A stretch of DNA of 64,000 nt. Origin: Cyathus striatus. Lineage: Eukaryota > Basidiomycota > Agaricomycetes > Agaricales > Nidulariaceae. Location of the stretch: NCBI GenBank assembly GCA_025738555.1, contig JAOVFP010000009.1, positions 1,984,001-2,048,000 of the forward strand. The letters are read 5' to 3'. Each line of letters opens with the position of its first letter. Positions within the stretch are counted from its first letter, which is position 1. Below the pieces are notes generated by a model, which saw only the letters and a list, made by a program, of their open reading frames with translations, was not told the DNA's origin and ran no database searches. Made by a program: the position numbers and the translations under genes. Shown in pieces: positions 22,271 through 32,197 of this stretch.

Positions 22271-24178
22271 TATTGTAAGATCAGTGATTGTTTTCAGTGT
22301 AGCAAACAGTTTAAAAGTAGTTCTTTGATTCATCTCTCTAGCCACCTCTAGGTACATTTGTTTAAAGGTTTTCAAATTATCTGATATGGTTTCAACATTT
22401 CCTACATGTTTCTCAAGATGGGTCTGTACAATTTTTAATCTATATTCCTCTTCCAAGTTATATTTTCCAGTATGATGCAGTAAGTCAGCTGAAATTCTGA
22501 ATATATCATTATAATATTTTTTGTTGTTTATATTTTTTCCACTTTCTAAGTTCTGAAGAAAGTGAGGTAGTATACCACTCTGGTACATATATTCCTCTGT
22601 AGTGTTCTCTGTTGACACTGAGCTTAATATTATTGATTTAGCATTTAGATTCCATAACTCCTTATCATTAATAGATAATCTATCTTGACAATATGTATGC
22701 ACTAGTGGATGTAGGCCATATAATGATTTATTTGCTGTTTTCTTTATTAATGAAAATGAAAGGAGCAGTTCAATACTCTCTGAAAAGAGCCAGTCATTCC
22801 ACTCCCCAAGTTCATTCATATTAAGTATTGCAACATCCATGAAGGGTAGATATGATGGGATACCATCATTATTGTACAACTCTTTATTTTGTAAAAAGTA
22901 TTTTGCAGCTCTTTCAAATATTGATTCAGATATCTTTTCATAGTGGAAAAATGCACAGATGTTTAGAAGTATTATAGCATATTTTGCTGCAGCTTCATTG
23001 TCCTTCCTTTCTTTGTCACTTGTCATTTCTATTATCTTTTGAAATGAAATTTCCCAAGTTCTATACACTGTCTTGTCATATCCTGATGCACCTTTGAATT
23101 TTTCATGATTCAAGATCCTAGGTCTGTATTTTTCATAGCGTTTTATAAAATCAATGAATTTGCACTGAACTTGAGCTATGTAAGCTCCAGCCATATCAAT
23201 AGCTAATGGTAGATAATGCAAATTTTGAACTATGATCTTTGCTTCTCTCATATTATGCTCTTCAGAGTCCTCATCAATGCTACTTGTTTTGAAAAGCAGA
23301 TCAATGGCAGTCTCTTCAGTCATTTCAGATACTTCTACTGAGTTCTTATGTGTTGTAATTCTTCTTTGAGCAGGATTTCTGCTTGTAATCAAGATATTCC
23401 CTACATTTCCTGGGGGAAGATACTTTTCTACCAGTTTAGGAGAACCATCAGCATTGTCAAATATCATAAGCCATTCAGATTTAAGGTTGGAAATCCAATT
23501 AAGCACTGTAGCAGAAGAGAATGAAGATGCAGAAGTTCCTGAAGTAGAAGTCTTCTTATATATTTCCTTCAGACTTTGGCCAATTGTATCTTCAGAAGTT
23601 GTATCAATCCAAAAGACATAAGCAAATCTATAGAAATTTCTTAGTCATTTAACAATAATGATGACAGAGGTATACTCACTGGCCAGCCATCTCATCATTA
23701 AACTTCAAACAAATCTGGGTCTTTCCAATTCCACCCATTCCATACAACAGAAACATTTTTCTCTCAGTAGTGTTACCAGGTCTAAAATGTTCATGAAGTT
23801 TCTCAAGATACTTCTCTTGACCAACAAAGTTTTGAGAAGTACAGGCAGCAGTAGATCGAAGTGGGGAAAGTGGTTCGTCATTTGGCTTATTATAGATATT
23901 CAGATTCTGTAAAATGAGTGGAATTTGTAAGACAAGGATCTAGAACTATGATAAAATGCGTAAGGTACCTGGGTATCAATCCTTATATATTCATTCATTT
24001 GAGCATGCTGGATTACGAAGTTATGAGCATATGCAAATGGTCCGCTGCCTGTTCCCGATTCTTGGGGTGTGATTCCGTGTGAAGGATGCATTTTGCAGTG
24101 CAATTTGATGTGTAGTTTGAGTCGATGGATAAGAGAAACCGGCATGTTGTTAGGACGATGGCTTATAAACCCCAACAT
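19523..24178 (-). CDS. NLR-type receptor: NB-ARC ATPase with 21 highly similar C-terminal TPR units
   Basis: Inferred exons are 24178-23969, 23906-23680 and 23627-19523, with GT-AG introns of 62 and 52 bp, giving about 1513 residues. The start is the ATG at 24178, because the frame joins cleanly across both introns. Residues 1-95 form a short leader without a known effector domain. The P-loop GMGGIGKT is at about 126-133, the Walker-B-like LMIFDNADG at about 199-207, an RNBS-B-like ITSRNP at about 226 and LPLAI at about 285. From about residue 600, 21 units of 42 residues (consensus ILGKEHPDTL...NLA.TFQKLGKWADAEQLQIQVLDMR) plus a partial unit reach the stop. Fungal NB-ARC/TPR proteins are STAND ATPases thought to sense ligands with the repeats and act in non-self or cell-death responses. 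The near-identity of units implies ongoing unit exchange. The gene looks intact. Confidence 0.9.
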
Positions 24179-24335
24179 GCGAGCATTTTCTATTTTTAAT
24201 CTGAAGGCGATACGCGCAGCACGTTTCTTGATTTGGAAAATTCATAGCTACCGACAAGTATGGAGATGTACTTTTAGACTCCCAACGAACGACTGCGATC
24301 AATTTTAACAGTGATTTACTCCTTTCATGAACACT

Positions 24336-24759
24336 GGATGACTTCCCGCAAGGATCTAGCGTAGTCTGACGACGCCAGATTTTCAAACTCCGGTTTATGC
24401 CTCGCTAACGCCAGACCGTAAGGTAGCTGTCCATCGACTTCAGATGGATTCACAAGAGCAATAGACTGTGATAGAGTAGGCGAGACCAGGAGGGAGAGGA
24501 AGGGAAGCGGACAAAATGGAGATATCGGTTGAGATAACCATGTGGAAACGTCACATAGACGAGTAAACATACCTTTTGGGGACATCTGGAGGCGTTTAGA
24601 AAGCTTTCGCAAGTCTGGCAGAGGGGGGGGGGGGGCTCGCCAGATGTTCATGTCTGACGCAGTCTGACGGTACTCGAGAACTTGAAATTCTGCTCGGCAC
24701 CTCGGCACGTCAACATCTGGCGGCGTCAGACTGCGCCAGATCCTTACGGGAAGTCATCC
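24336..24759. mobile_element. 424-bp MITE with 45-bp imperfect TIRs
   Basis: The left end GGATGACTTCCCGCAAGGAT and the right end (reverse complement GGATGACTTCCCGTAAGGAT) continue with about 90 percent identity for about 45 bp, to GACGACGCCAGAT and GACGCCGCCAGAT. ACT flanks both sides (24333-24335 and 24760-24762), consistent with a 3-bp duplication. No coding capacity. It lies 158 bp upstream of the NLR start, so it could influence that promoter. The superfamily is uncertain (PIF/Harbinger or CACTA would fit a 3-bp duplication). Confidence 0.8.
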
Positions 24760-27700
24760 ACTATTTTTCTACTTCTGGATAAATCTTGCTTTATTAGGCC
24801 CTGTCTGTCCGAATGATTGGTGAGCTAGAAGACAAGGCACTACGAGTCGTGCGGACCCCGCTCGTTCGCAGCTAACTGACTAATTCCTATCACCCTGCCT
24901 CAAACACCTTCACCCTCCTCCCATCCTCCTCCCCCTCCTTCCATCCTCCTCCCCCCTCCGTCCGCAACATATCCACCATGGTCTTCATCCCAAGTCCCTC
25001 TGGACCCCTTTACCAGCGGACGAGTCCGTAGCACAGAGCATGGTTCATCTCAAGCGAGAGTACGACACCCAGCGACTCAACGATAAGATCAAGGAGAACA
25101 TTAAGCAGCAAAAGGCTGCGGCAGCCTGCTAAGAAAGATGGGTAAATCGATACAGTGCGCAACATACATTCTCATCCGCACCACCCTTCATCTGAATCTG
25201 ACCAGTTCCCGCTTCTGCAACAGACCTTCCGTCTTCACTAGGGATTAGTGATTCGACATTCTCTTCCACACCGCCCATGACCCGAAGTTGGCCAGCACCT
25301 GTTTCTACGGTATCTGCGTCTTCACTGTGATTGAGTAGGTCCTTGATTCCCGTGGCCGCTGTGGGGGGCACCCGACAATAACTGATAAATTGGCATTCAG
25401 GTTCTCGGAGGTGCCGGTGGACAGCAGGTCACACCCACGGCCCCTGACATTCGCAGTATTGTCCCCCACCGCAAGATTGTGCTGACTTACCTTCTAGGTG
25501 TTTTTTCCAGGTTCGGCAGTGTTATGGAATTGCGGGACATGGGTGGTATTGTTCAATGTTGATTGCTGGGCCCACGTTCTCTTCCTCACTGCCCGGAGGA
25601 GGGGATGTTGATTACTTCCATGCGCGGAAACTTTCCGGTCGCTTTGTCCGAAGATTCAACTTGCGTCTGGGCGCTGAAGAGCTCAGGTGGTGCTTGTGCT
25701 TGCATCCTGTGGGTACGTGTGGGCATGGCTAGTGCGACTTGAGGTTGGTAGTGACAAAACCAAGGAAAGGGCTAGCTGGGGATGACGTGGTTGATAATCT
25801 TGTAGAATGTAGTGTGATTGGGAGCTGACGCTGCTTCTAGAGTTATAAAAGGAGCTTGTTACAAGAATTAAGCTGGATAACGCGGTTAAATTATATATGT
25901 AGGAGGGCGTATGAACCGTGGCGAGCAGCGAGCAGCGAGCATATGAGGATCAATGCGGTTGAACCATGACCATTCCATGTACCATATATGCCATCTATAC
26001 ACCTTATGCTTGAATGCACTGACTGAAATAGCATGTTCTCAAGCCCCTTGATATGATAGAGCGATCAGTGGTAATTGGGGCCGAAGCTCATGCGGGATTA
26101 ACGTGTTGGCGATTCGAAGCTGGCGTACGTCTCGTCTCTTTCCCATCGCTAACAGTTATTTAATTTATGCACTTCGATGAGCGTCAAAGCCGAAACTTGG
26201 GACCATTCGCATGCACGTCTTCTACTACACGCGCTCCTACGTACAATCTAATCTTAGTGACCCAACGTACTGGACCATCGATAACCACAGAAATAGAACG
26301 TGCGCTAGTTAACTGATACTTTCCAACACCAATATGACGAAATTGGGCCTTCGACGAATCATATATCCCAGGCGAATCCTACAATTTAAATTTCCCTTTG
26401 TACTAAGCGCGAGCCCGAGGTCATCATCAATGTTCGCTTTTATAAGCTCTACGCGTATCGCAAAGAGGTATTAGCTCTCCCTCGCCATAGCGTACTTCCC
26501 AAGTACAACGTAGCAACTGCTGTTTACTTAACTTCTCCCGCAAGGGCAAAGTCTCCCTCAGCGTCTTGGGAAATACCGTGCTCATAGTCACCCCCCTCAG
26601 CCTCACCCCTTAACCTCACACATAATCATCCTTCCCTGCATCTTATCAACCCCACGCGTCGCCCATGATCCCACTTATAGCTCGATAAATCCTCTAACTG
26701 AGCAGCAGCGTAAACTTGTCATGCACTCAGGTCGATGTAGATCACGTCTCCGATTTCAGGGCCTTGCGACCGGAGGTCGTAGAGACGAAGGTACTGCGGT
26801 CAACGGTGAGGTAGGCGTATTCAAAACGTAAACGGCGTCGTATGAGGCTGCTAGGATGAGTGGGAACGAATCGGTATGCACGCGTGGGGATCAGAGGGAG
26901 GAGGCGGGCGCGCAAGTGTCCCATGTTGCGGAACCCCTGTTACCATGAAGTGAAAGATGTACCTACTCACTGCGCGATACCTCGACACATCTCAGTCACA
27001 GGGCTCAGGAGGAAGGAAGACGCTGGTTGCTCAGTGTCTCACAGCTGCTCGAGCTCGAATGGCAGCAAGTTATGGTGTGTGGTAATTGCTGACACGGAGC
27101 TCATTGGATTCGGATAGCAAGATATCCTTGCTGCTACACTTGCTTGCAGTCATGGACACAGCACAGGGTACTGGGCCCAGCAGTCTGTCTGAAGATGCAC
27201 CGCATAGGTGCTCGCCTTGAGCTTTGATGTGGGAGAAGTGGGGAGATGGTCCAACTGGAGTAGCCCAGCGCATCGTCCATATTCCCGATTATCCGGAGAA
27301 CGCGACCCCTAGTTTTCCTGCTAAGGATGTCGTTCACTCAGACCGACAGAATTCAGGTTTATCGTAGTCGGTAAATGGTGCATCCGGAGCTGCTCCATCG
27401 GAGCTAGAGCGAAATATTCATTGTAGTAGACCATACCACTAGCAAGCCACCACCCGAGTTGGTCCCAACTGCACGCTGGCATCCCACATCCTCGGCATAC
27501 ATCGCACCACTCCATACGTCATCCATACGCTTGCAAGACGTACTCTGCGTCAATTACACAGTAATCAGTTCTCCTAACACCCCTCCTATGTAACAGCTAC
27601 GAAATCGCAGCCAGCTCTCGGAAAGAGGTCTACAATATGAGGTTTCTGGGACCCGGTTATGGTAGAGATGACGGTAGTAGTGAAATGTTGACAGGAGATC

Positions 27701-27855
27701 AACGAGATAAAGCTGTAGGCGCGTCGTGCTTGAGACTACTGAGATGTGCATACAGGGTATCATGGCGCTTCAAGTGTTCCAGTCCATCCACTTGGCGACG
27801 CGTTACATGAGGTACGAGGGACAAGGAGACGTCGCGAATAGTCGAACTCTACATT
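24760..27855. other. CpG-richer segment without a confident gene
   Basis: Base composition changes here: CpG is frequent and AT content lower than on either side. A pyrimidine-rich tract (CCTCC repeats, 24895-24960) precedes an ATG at 24978, but its frame stops quickly. In another frame, 25022-25132 encodes DESVAQSMVHLKREYDTQRL and ends at TAA, resembling the last exon of a small helical protein. From 25500 to 27855 there are only short open frames in conflicting phases. It may be host sequence with degraded genes or long introns. Confidence 0.4.
25130..25371 (-). CDS. Possible first exon of an unrecognised gene
   Basis: A minus-strand frame starts MPPTAATGIKDLLNHSEDAD at 25371 and contains an internal duplication (TGAGQLRVMGGVEEN and TGTGQIQMKGGADEN). 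A GTATGT donor near 25170 follows. Downstream exons are not recognised, and the frame overlaps the opposite-strand fragment at 25022-25132. I do not recognise the product. Confidence 0.3.
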
Positions 27856-28502
27856 CACTCCTGGCTGCCGACTTTTTTGCCGTTCGCAAAATCCATCCAA
27901 ATTTGACCTCAATAACTTTAAATATTGACTGAACATTTTGGCTGTCGCAAAATGTTCACTATTAACTAGTGCAAAATTGTAGACAAATATTACATTTTGT
28001 ACATATCTTGTATGAATACAAATCATTCTTTTTGTTCTAATTTTAGCTTCATCAAAATAAGTGTCAAATGTAACGTTGTGAACGTGTTTTGACGTCACGC
28101 AAAATTTATTGTTTTGCATGACTGCAAAACCCGTGCAAAATGAATCATTTTGCTTTTTCTCCCAAAATAACAGGTTCACCAGTTGTGTTATTTTGGGAGA
28201 AAAAGCAAAATGATTCATTTTGCACGGGTTTTGCAGTCATGCAAAACAATAAATTTTGCGTGAGGTCAAAACACGTTCACAACGTTACATTTGACACTTA
28301 TTTTGATGAAGCTAAAATTAGAACAAAAAGAATGATTTGTATTCATACAAGATATGTACAAAATGTAATATTTGTCTACAATTTTGCACTAGCCAATAGT
28401 GAACATTTTGCGACAGCCAAAATGTTCAGTCAATATTTAAAGTTATTGAGGTCAAATTTGGATGGATTTTGCGAACGGCAAAAAAGTCGGCAGCCAGGAG
28501 TG
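27856..28502. mobile_element. 647-bp near-perfect palindrome (foldback MITE)
   Basis: The arms, about 315 bp each, are inverted copies with a few mismatches, separated by a loop of about 13 bp centred near 28178 (GGTTCACCAGTTG). The ends are CACTCCTGGCTGCCGAC and its complement. ATT flanks both sides (27853-27855 and 28503-28505), a candidate 3-bp duplication. Both arms encode the same open frame on opposite strands, a by-product of the symmetry. A transcript across it would form a long hairpin RNA. The next transposon begins two bases after the palindrome's flanking ATT. Confidence 0.85.
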
Positions 28503-28745
28503 ATTACAGCGCTTTGCATATCGATATAGACTTCAAATTTCATTAGTATAAATCGGAGTTATACAGCCATCATTGCCGGATCCACAGCCAAACCACTGGA
28601 TCTTGGCTGCCCCACTGCTCTCCACTGTGCTACCGCGTTGCAGTGTCCCAACCGCTGCTACATCTTTTCACCCGTCCCGCACCTACTCACCCCACCGCCA
28701 GCATCCCAACTGCTGCCACGCCCCTTCACCCACCCCACCGTTACC

Positions 28746-29928
28746 ATGCCTGGACCACGTCGACATATCCATCGGGAGATCAAGAAGCTGGTCGTTCACA
28801 TGTACTGCGAGGGACTTTCTGACAGTGATATCCGACGGTTGACAGGAGTGGCAAGATCGACACAGAAATGAATTCTGTCGCTATATCGAAGAACGGGTGA
28901 TGTTTGTAGTGTTCCAGTTGAGCGTGGTCGGAAACGTTCTCTCACTAGCCTGGATGTTGCAGTAAGTAACCATTGGACTGGTTCTAGAGTTTTATGCTTA
29001 CTATATTGTACAGTTCCTGGAAGCTTGTATTGAACGACAGGCTGATGCTTCCTTGGTAGAACTTCAAGCAGCATTAGAAGAGACTTGCGCAGTTTCTGTG
29101 TCACTGGCAACTATCTCTCGTACTTTGAAGCGACGTGGATTTACTCGTAAGAAAGTGAGATTATATACTTGGTAGTGGAATAACCTCTAACAAGATATAT
29201 AGCTAGAACGACCTGCCCTGGAGCGCAACGAAGACAAGAGAATCGACTTCAAGATTCGAATTGCAAGCAATTATGAAGCACACCAGCTCGTTTTTGTGGA
29301 TGAGAGCCATCTGAGCTGTTTCACGGCGCGACGATTGCATGGATGGGCAGCACACGGAGCTCATTCACGTAGATGAGATTTCTTCATAAGGGGAAAGCGG
29401 TATGTATTTACTGTATATGCATATTGTTTATCTCTGAACACCGCCTAGTTACTCTATTCTTCCAGCGCTGTCTCTCGATGGGATCATCTATGTCGACGTC
29501 TATGAGAGAGCAGTGAATGGAAGGACCTTTTATGCATTCATAGAAGGTCTTCTCAATCGTATGAATCCTTTTCCACAGCCAAACTCTGTAATTATTATGG
29601 ACAATGCCAGCATTCACAAATGTGAGGGTCTCCACGAGATGATTGAAGAATGGTATGTTATAGTTGCAGCTTACTTTGCTGTATCTCATTATCATTGGCT
29701 AGCAGTATGAGGCTTGAATATCTTCTGCCTTACTCGCCGGACTTTGATCCAATTGAAGAAGCTTTCTCGTGCATCAAATCATGGCTGCACTCCAACCGTG
29801 ATTATGTCCTTGGGGAAATGATGGGGGAAGAAAATGATAATCTGTACAACATGATATGGAATGTTATTTACAATGTTACTCCTGGTAAAGCAGAGGGGTG
29901 GTTTTGACACAGTGGCTATATTGCGTAG
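28746..29928 (+). pseudogene. Tc1/mariner DDE transposase, intron-containing, with three TGA stops
   Basis: Translation starts at ATG 28746. The N-terminal helix-turn-helix contains MYCEGLSDSDIRRLTGVAR. Four introns are inferred after DVA, RGFTRKK, FIRGKR and EMIEE. Catalytic residues are D in LVFVDESHLS, D in IIMDNASIHK and E in YSPDFDPIEEAF, with about 34 residues between the second D and E (DD34E). In-frame TGA at 28869-28871, 29374-29376 and 29905-29907 each stand where CGA (Arg) fits the family, for example QK-ILSLYR and GWF-HSGYIA. The true stop would be TAG at 29926-29928, 26 bp from the end of the convergent gene. The element is probably no longer self-mobile. Confidence 0.82.
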
Positions 29929-29953
29929 GTAGCTACATAGTGTTTATATAACA

Positions 29954-31768
29954 TTACTCGTCGTCATCCAGCTCGTCATAATTGTCCTCCACCTCTGAGT
30001 TCTCTTCAACCCTTTCAATTTCCCACTCAAGATCACTTGAAGATTGGATAACTGTCTCGTCATCTGCAGATACAGATGAGTAGCGTGACAAATTGTTTGC
30101 GGTAGGCATCACTAATTATAAATTAGGTGTTTCAAAATCAATAAAGGTAAGCCGCAACTTACTATTGGCTCTGTATTCTTCAAACTCTTGAATCATTGAG
30201 ATCGCTTGACGATGTGTTAGGTGGAAGCTTGATAGTGTTACAGAGGCCTTTCTAAAAAGAGTCTTAGTCTTTTCTGTCGAAATGTGAGTGTTGGTGTGAA
30301 ATTCCCATTCAGAGATTGTCGTGAAATCCTTGATTGTTTCCATCCCTGCTACGAAGACACTCACGCGCTCATTATCCGTCAAAAATGAAGGACCATTCTC
30401 TGGCTCTAATGAGGTTAATAACATGTCGACGGTTGGATAATCAAGGATATCAAATGTTGGGTCTCCCGATGCAATAAATGAAAGACCTTTATACTGGGGA
30501 CTGCTAGCCTCAGGAGTTTGAGTTTGGCGGTATCTTGAAGAGCTTTTTGGTGTCGTTGATGATGAACATGACTTCGAAGACTTCTTTCCTAGATATATGT
30601 TGACTTGCAGCACAAGAGGAGGATGACTCGGGCCTGATCTACCACGCGCTCTTTTCAGAGGAGGCTCAAAATCAAGACTATGTGGTGGGTGGTGAATATC
30701 AGCTTCTCCCAATGCCTGTCAAAAAATGTACATGTGTAAGTCTATCTATTAGTGAAACAATATGCATAAAATAACTTACAATCATTTTTGCCCAGTGTGA
30801 CATCTTCTTATCCTCTACTGGAACATGCTCGCCACTCAGTGAAATATAGCAGCGATGACTATGTTTTCCACACTTCAGCTTGCCATCAAGCATCTTCCAT
30901 GCTTCATGAACACCAGTATTATCATTGGCTGGATCATCGGAATCATCATTCTCCTTATCATCGCGTCGTTTTCGTTTACCTTTGCCAGACTTCTTCTTGG
31001 GCTGTATGAATAGAATCAGAGTAAGCATTGACCAGCCCACAAAACCACGTACAGCCTCTAAATCCAACAACACAATTCCAACAGCTTTGCTTCTGGCACG
31101 TGAAGCTAAACCTTGAAGTTTACCGGTTGCTGAAGACCAGTCCTCGCTGCTCGTTAGCAATGATGGTGCAATGCGAGTTCCCTCGCTACTCAAACGATAT
31201 GCCAGCTTTACTTTATCTTGTTCCATATTGAGATATGCACAGCAGCGTGACTTGAAGTCTTCCCAAGGTATGTCCATTTCAAACCTGAACTCCTGCTTAG
31301 CCCCTTCTACCACTAGCTCAGCTGTAACACGAAACACTGGATGATGATGCATTGAATATAATACTGTAAGTGTATATATTGATAAGGTGTACCTCCTTCT
31401 TGAACTTCTTCATTTGGCTGCACTCTCCTGGGTGTAGGTTGATGTTGTGGGGGTAAGGGATCATTCCGAACCAAGGCAGGGTTTAATTCTGGGCAATGAG
31501 GGCCATGAAAGATGGGCCTGTTGGCCTGGGGGGCATAGTTTTGAAACATGGCTGGATGAAATGGGGGATACTGCTGGTGGTGGTGAAGAAAATGAGGTGG
31601 AACAAATTGCTGATAAGGTTGCAGGATGTGGGGAGGTGGATATTGGAAGAGCTGCTGTGGTTCTGGAGGATTATAGGCGTAATAAGGAGGATATGGTTGT
31701 ACAGGACCTTGAGGATGAGCTGGAGGTGGTCTTGGGTTTGGATCGTTCTGATTGGCATTATGAGACAT
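29954..31768 (-). CDS. Accessory gene of the Tc1-type element, function unknown
   Basis: Inferred exons are 31768-31393, 31336-30780 (perhaps with a 51-bp GTACGT...TACAG intron near 31000), 30715-30163 and 30111-29954. All junctions keep frame. The protein has a Pro/Gln/Tyr-rich N-terminus, a globular part with FRFEMDIPWEDFKSRCCAYL and VKLAYRLSSEG, a Lys-rich nuclear-type signal (KKKSGKGKRKRRDD), then a Cys/His-containing block (LKCGKHSHRCYISLSGEHVP, MSHWAKMIALGEADIHHPP) and an acidic C-terminus. Proteins with this layout are widespread and uncharacterised in mushrooms (from memory). I saw no premature stop, unlike the transposase. Its enclosure by the TIRs makes it a cargo or partner gene. 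Confidence 0.7.
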
Positions 31769-32197
31769 ATTGACAAGCTCTCCTACGAAGCTTGAGCTAC
31801 TAATGCTAGTTACTTATACCAATCTGTGGCGGCATCCTCAAACCCTCAGTGCCCATTGTCTCCAATGACTAAGGGACATCCTTGCTGTATATTGCTTGAG
31901 ACCGCTGCAGATAATTGAGACCAGGCACGTCGAGCATCATACAGTAAGTGTCCTTGGCACCACAACCCTTTTAAGGAATGGCCTGCAGATCCTACCAGCA
32001 GACTGGCTCGGATCATGCTGCCGGTGAAACTCAGATGTGTACTAAGAAAATTGTAGGTCTATATCGATATGCAAAGTGCTGTAAGTATGCATGAATGGTG
32101 AACATATACCAATCTGCAAGGCCGGCACTGAGTATAAGCATTGTACATGCCAAAATGAGAATCGTGCCTTCATCGCCAGAACGCTCTAACATTGGTA

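Larger units (their letters stand above)
28507..32081. mobile_element. Two-gene Tc1/mariner-type transposon (3575 bp)
   Basis: The left TIR CAGCGCTTTGCATATCGATA begins at 28507 and the right TIR reads CAGCACTTTGCATATCGATA in reverse complement, ending at 32081. TA flanks both ends (28505-28506 and 32082-32083), the Tc1/mariner target duplication. It holds a plus-strand transposase gene and a convergent minus-strand gene of unknown function. The length is about twice that of a one-gene Tc1 element. Confidence 0.88.

Noticed and set aside
27760..28529. Two divergent copies of a MNHFAFSPKIT gene
   Set aside because: The same frame is read from both arms of the palindrome; no known domain.
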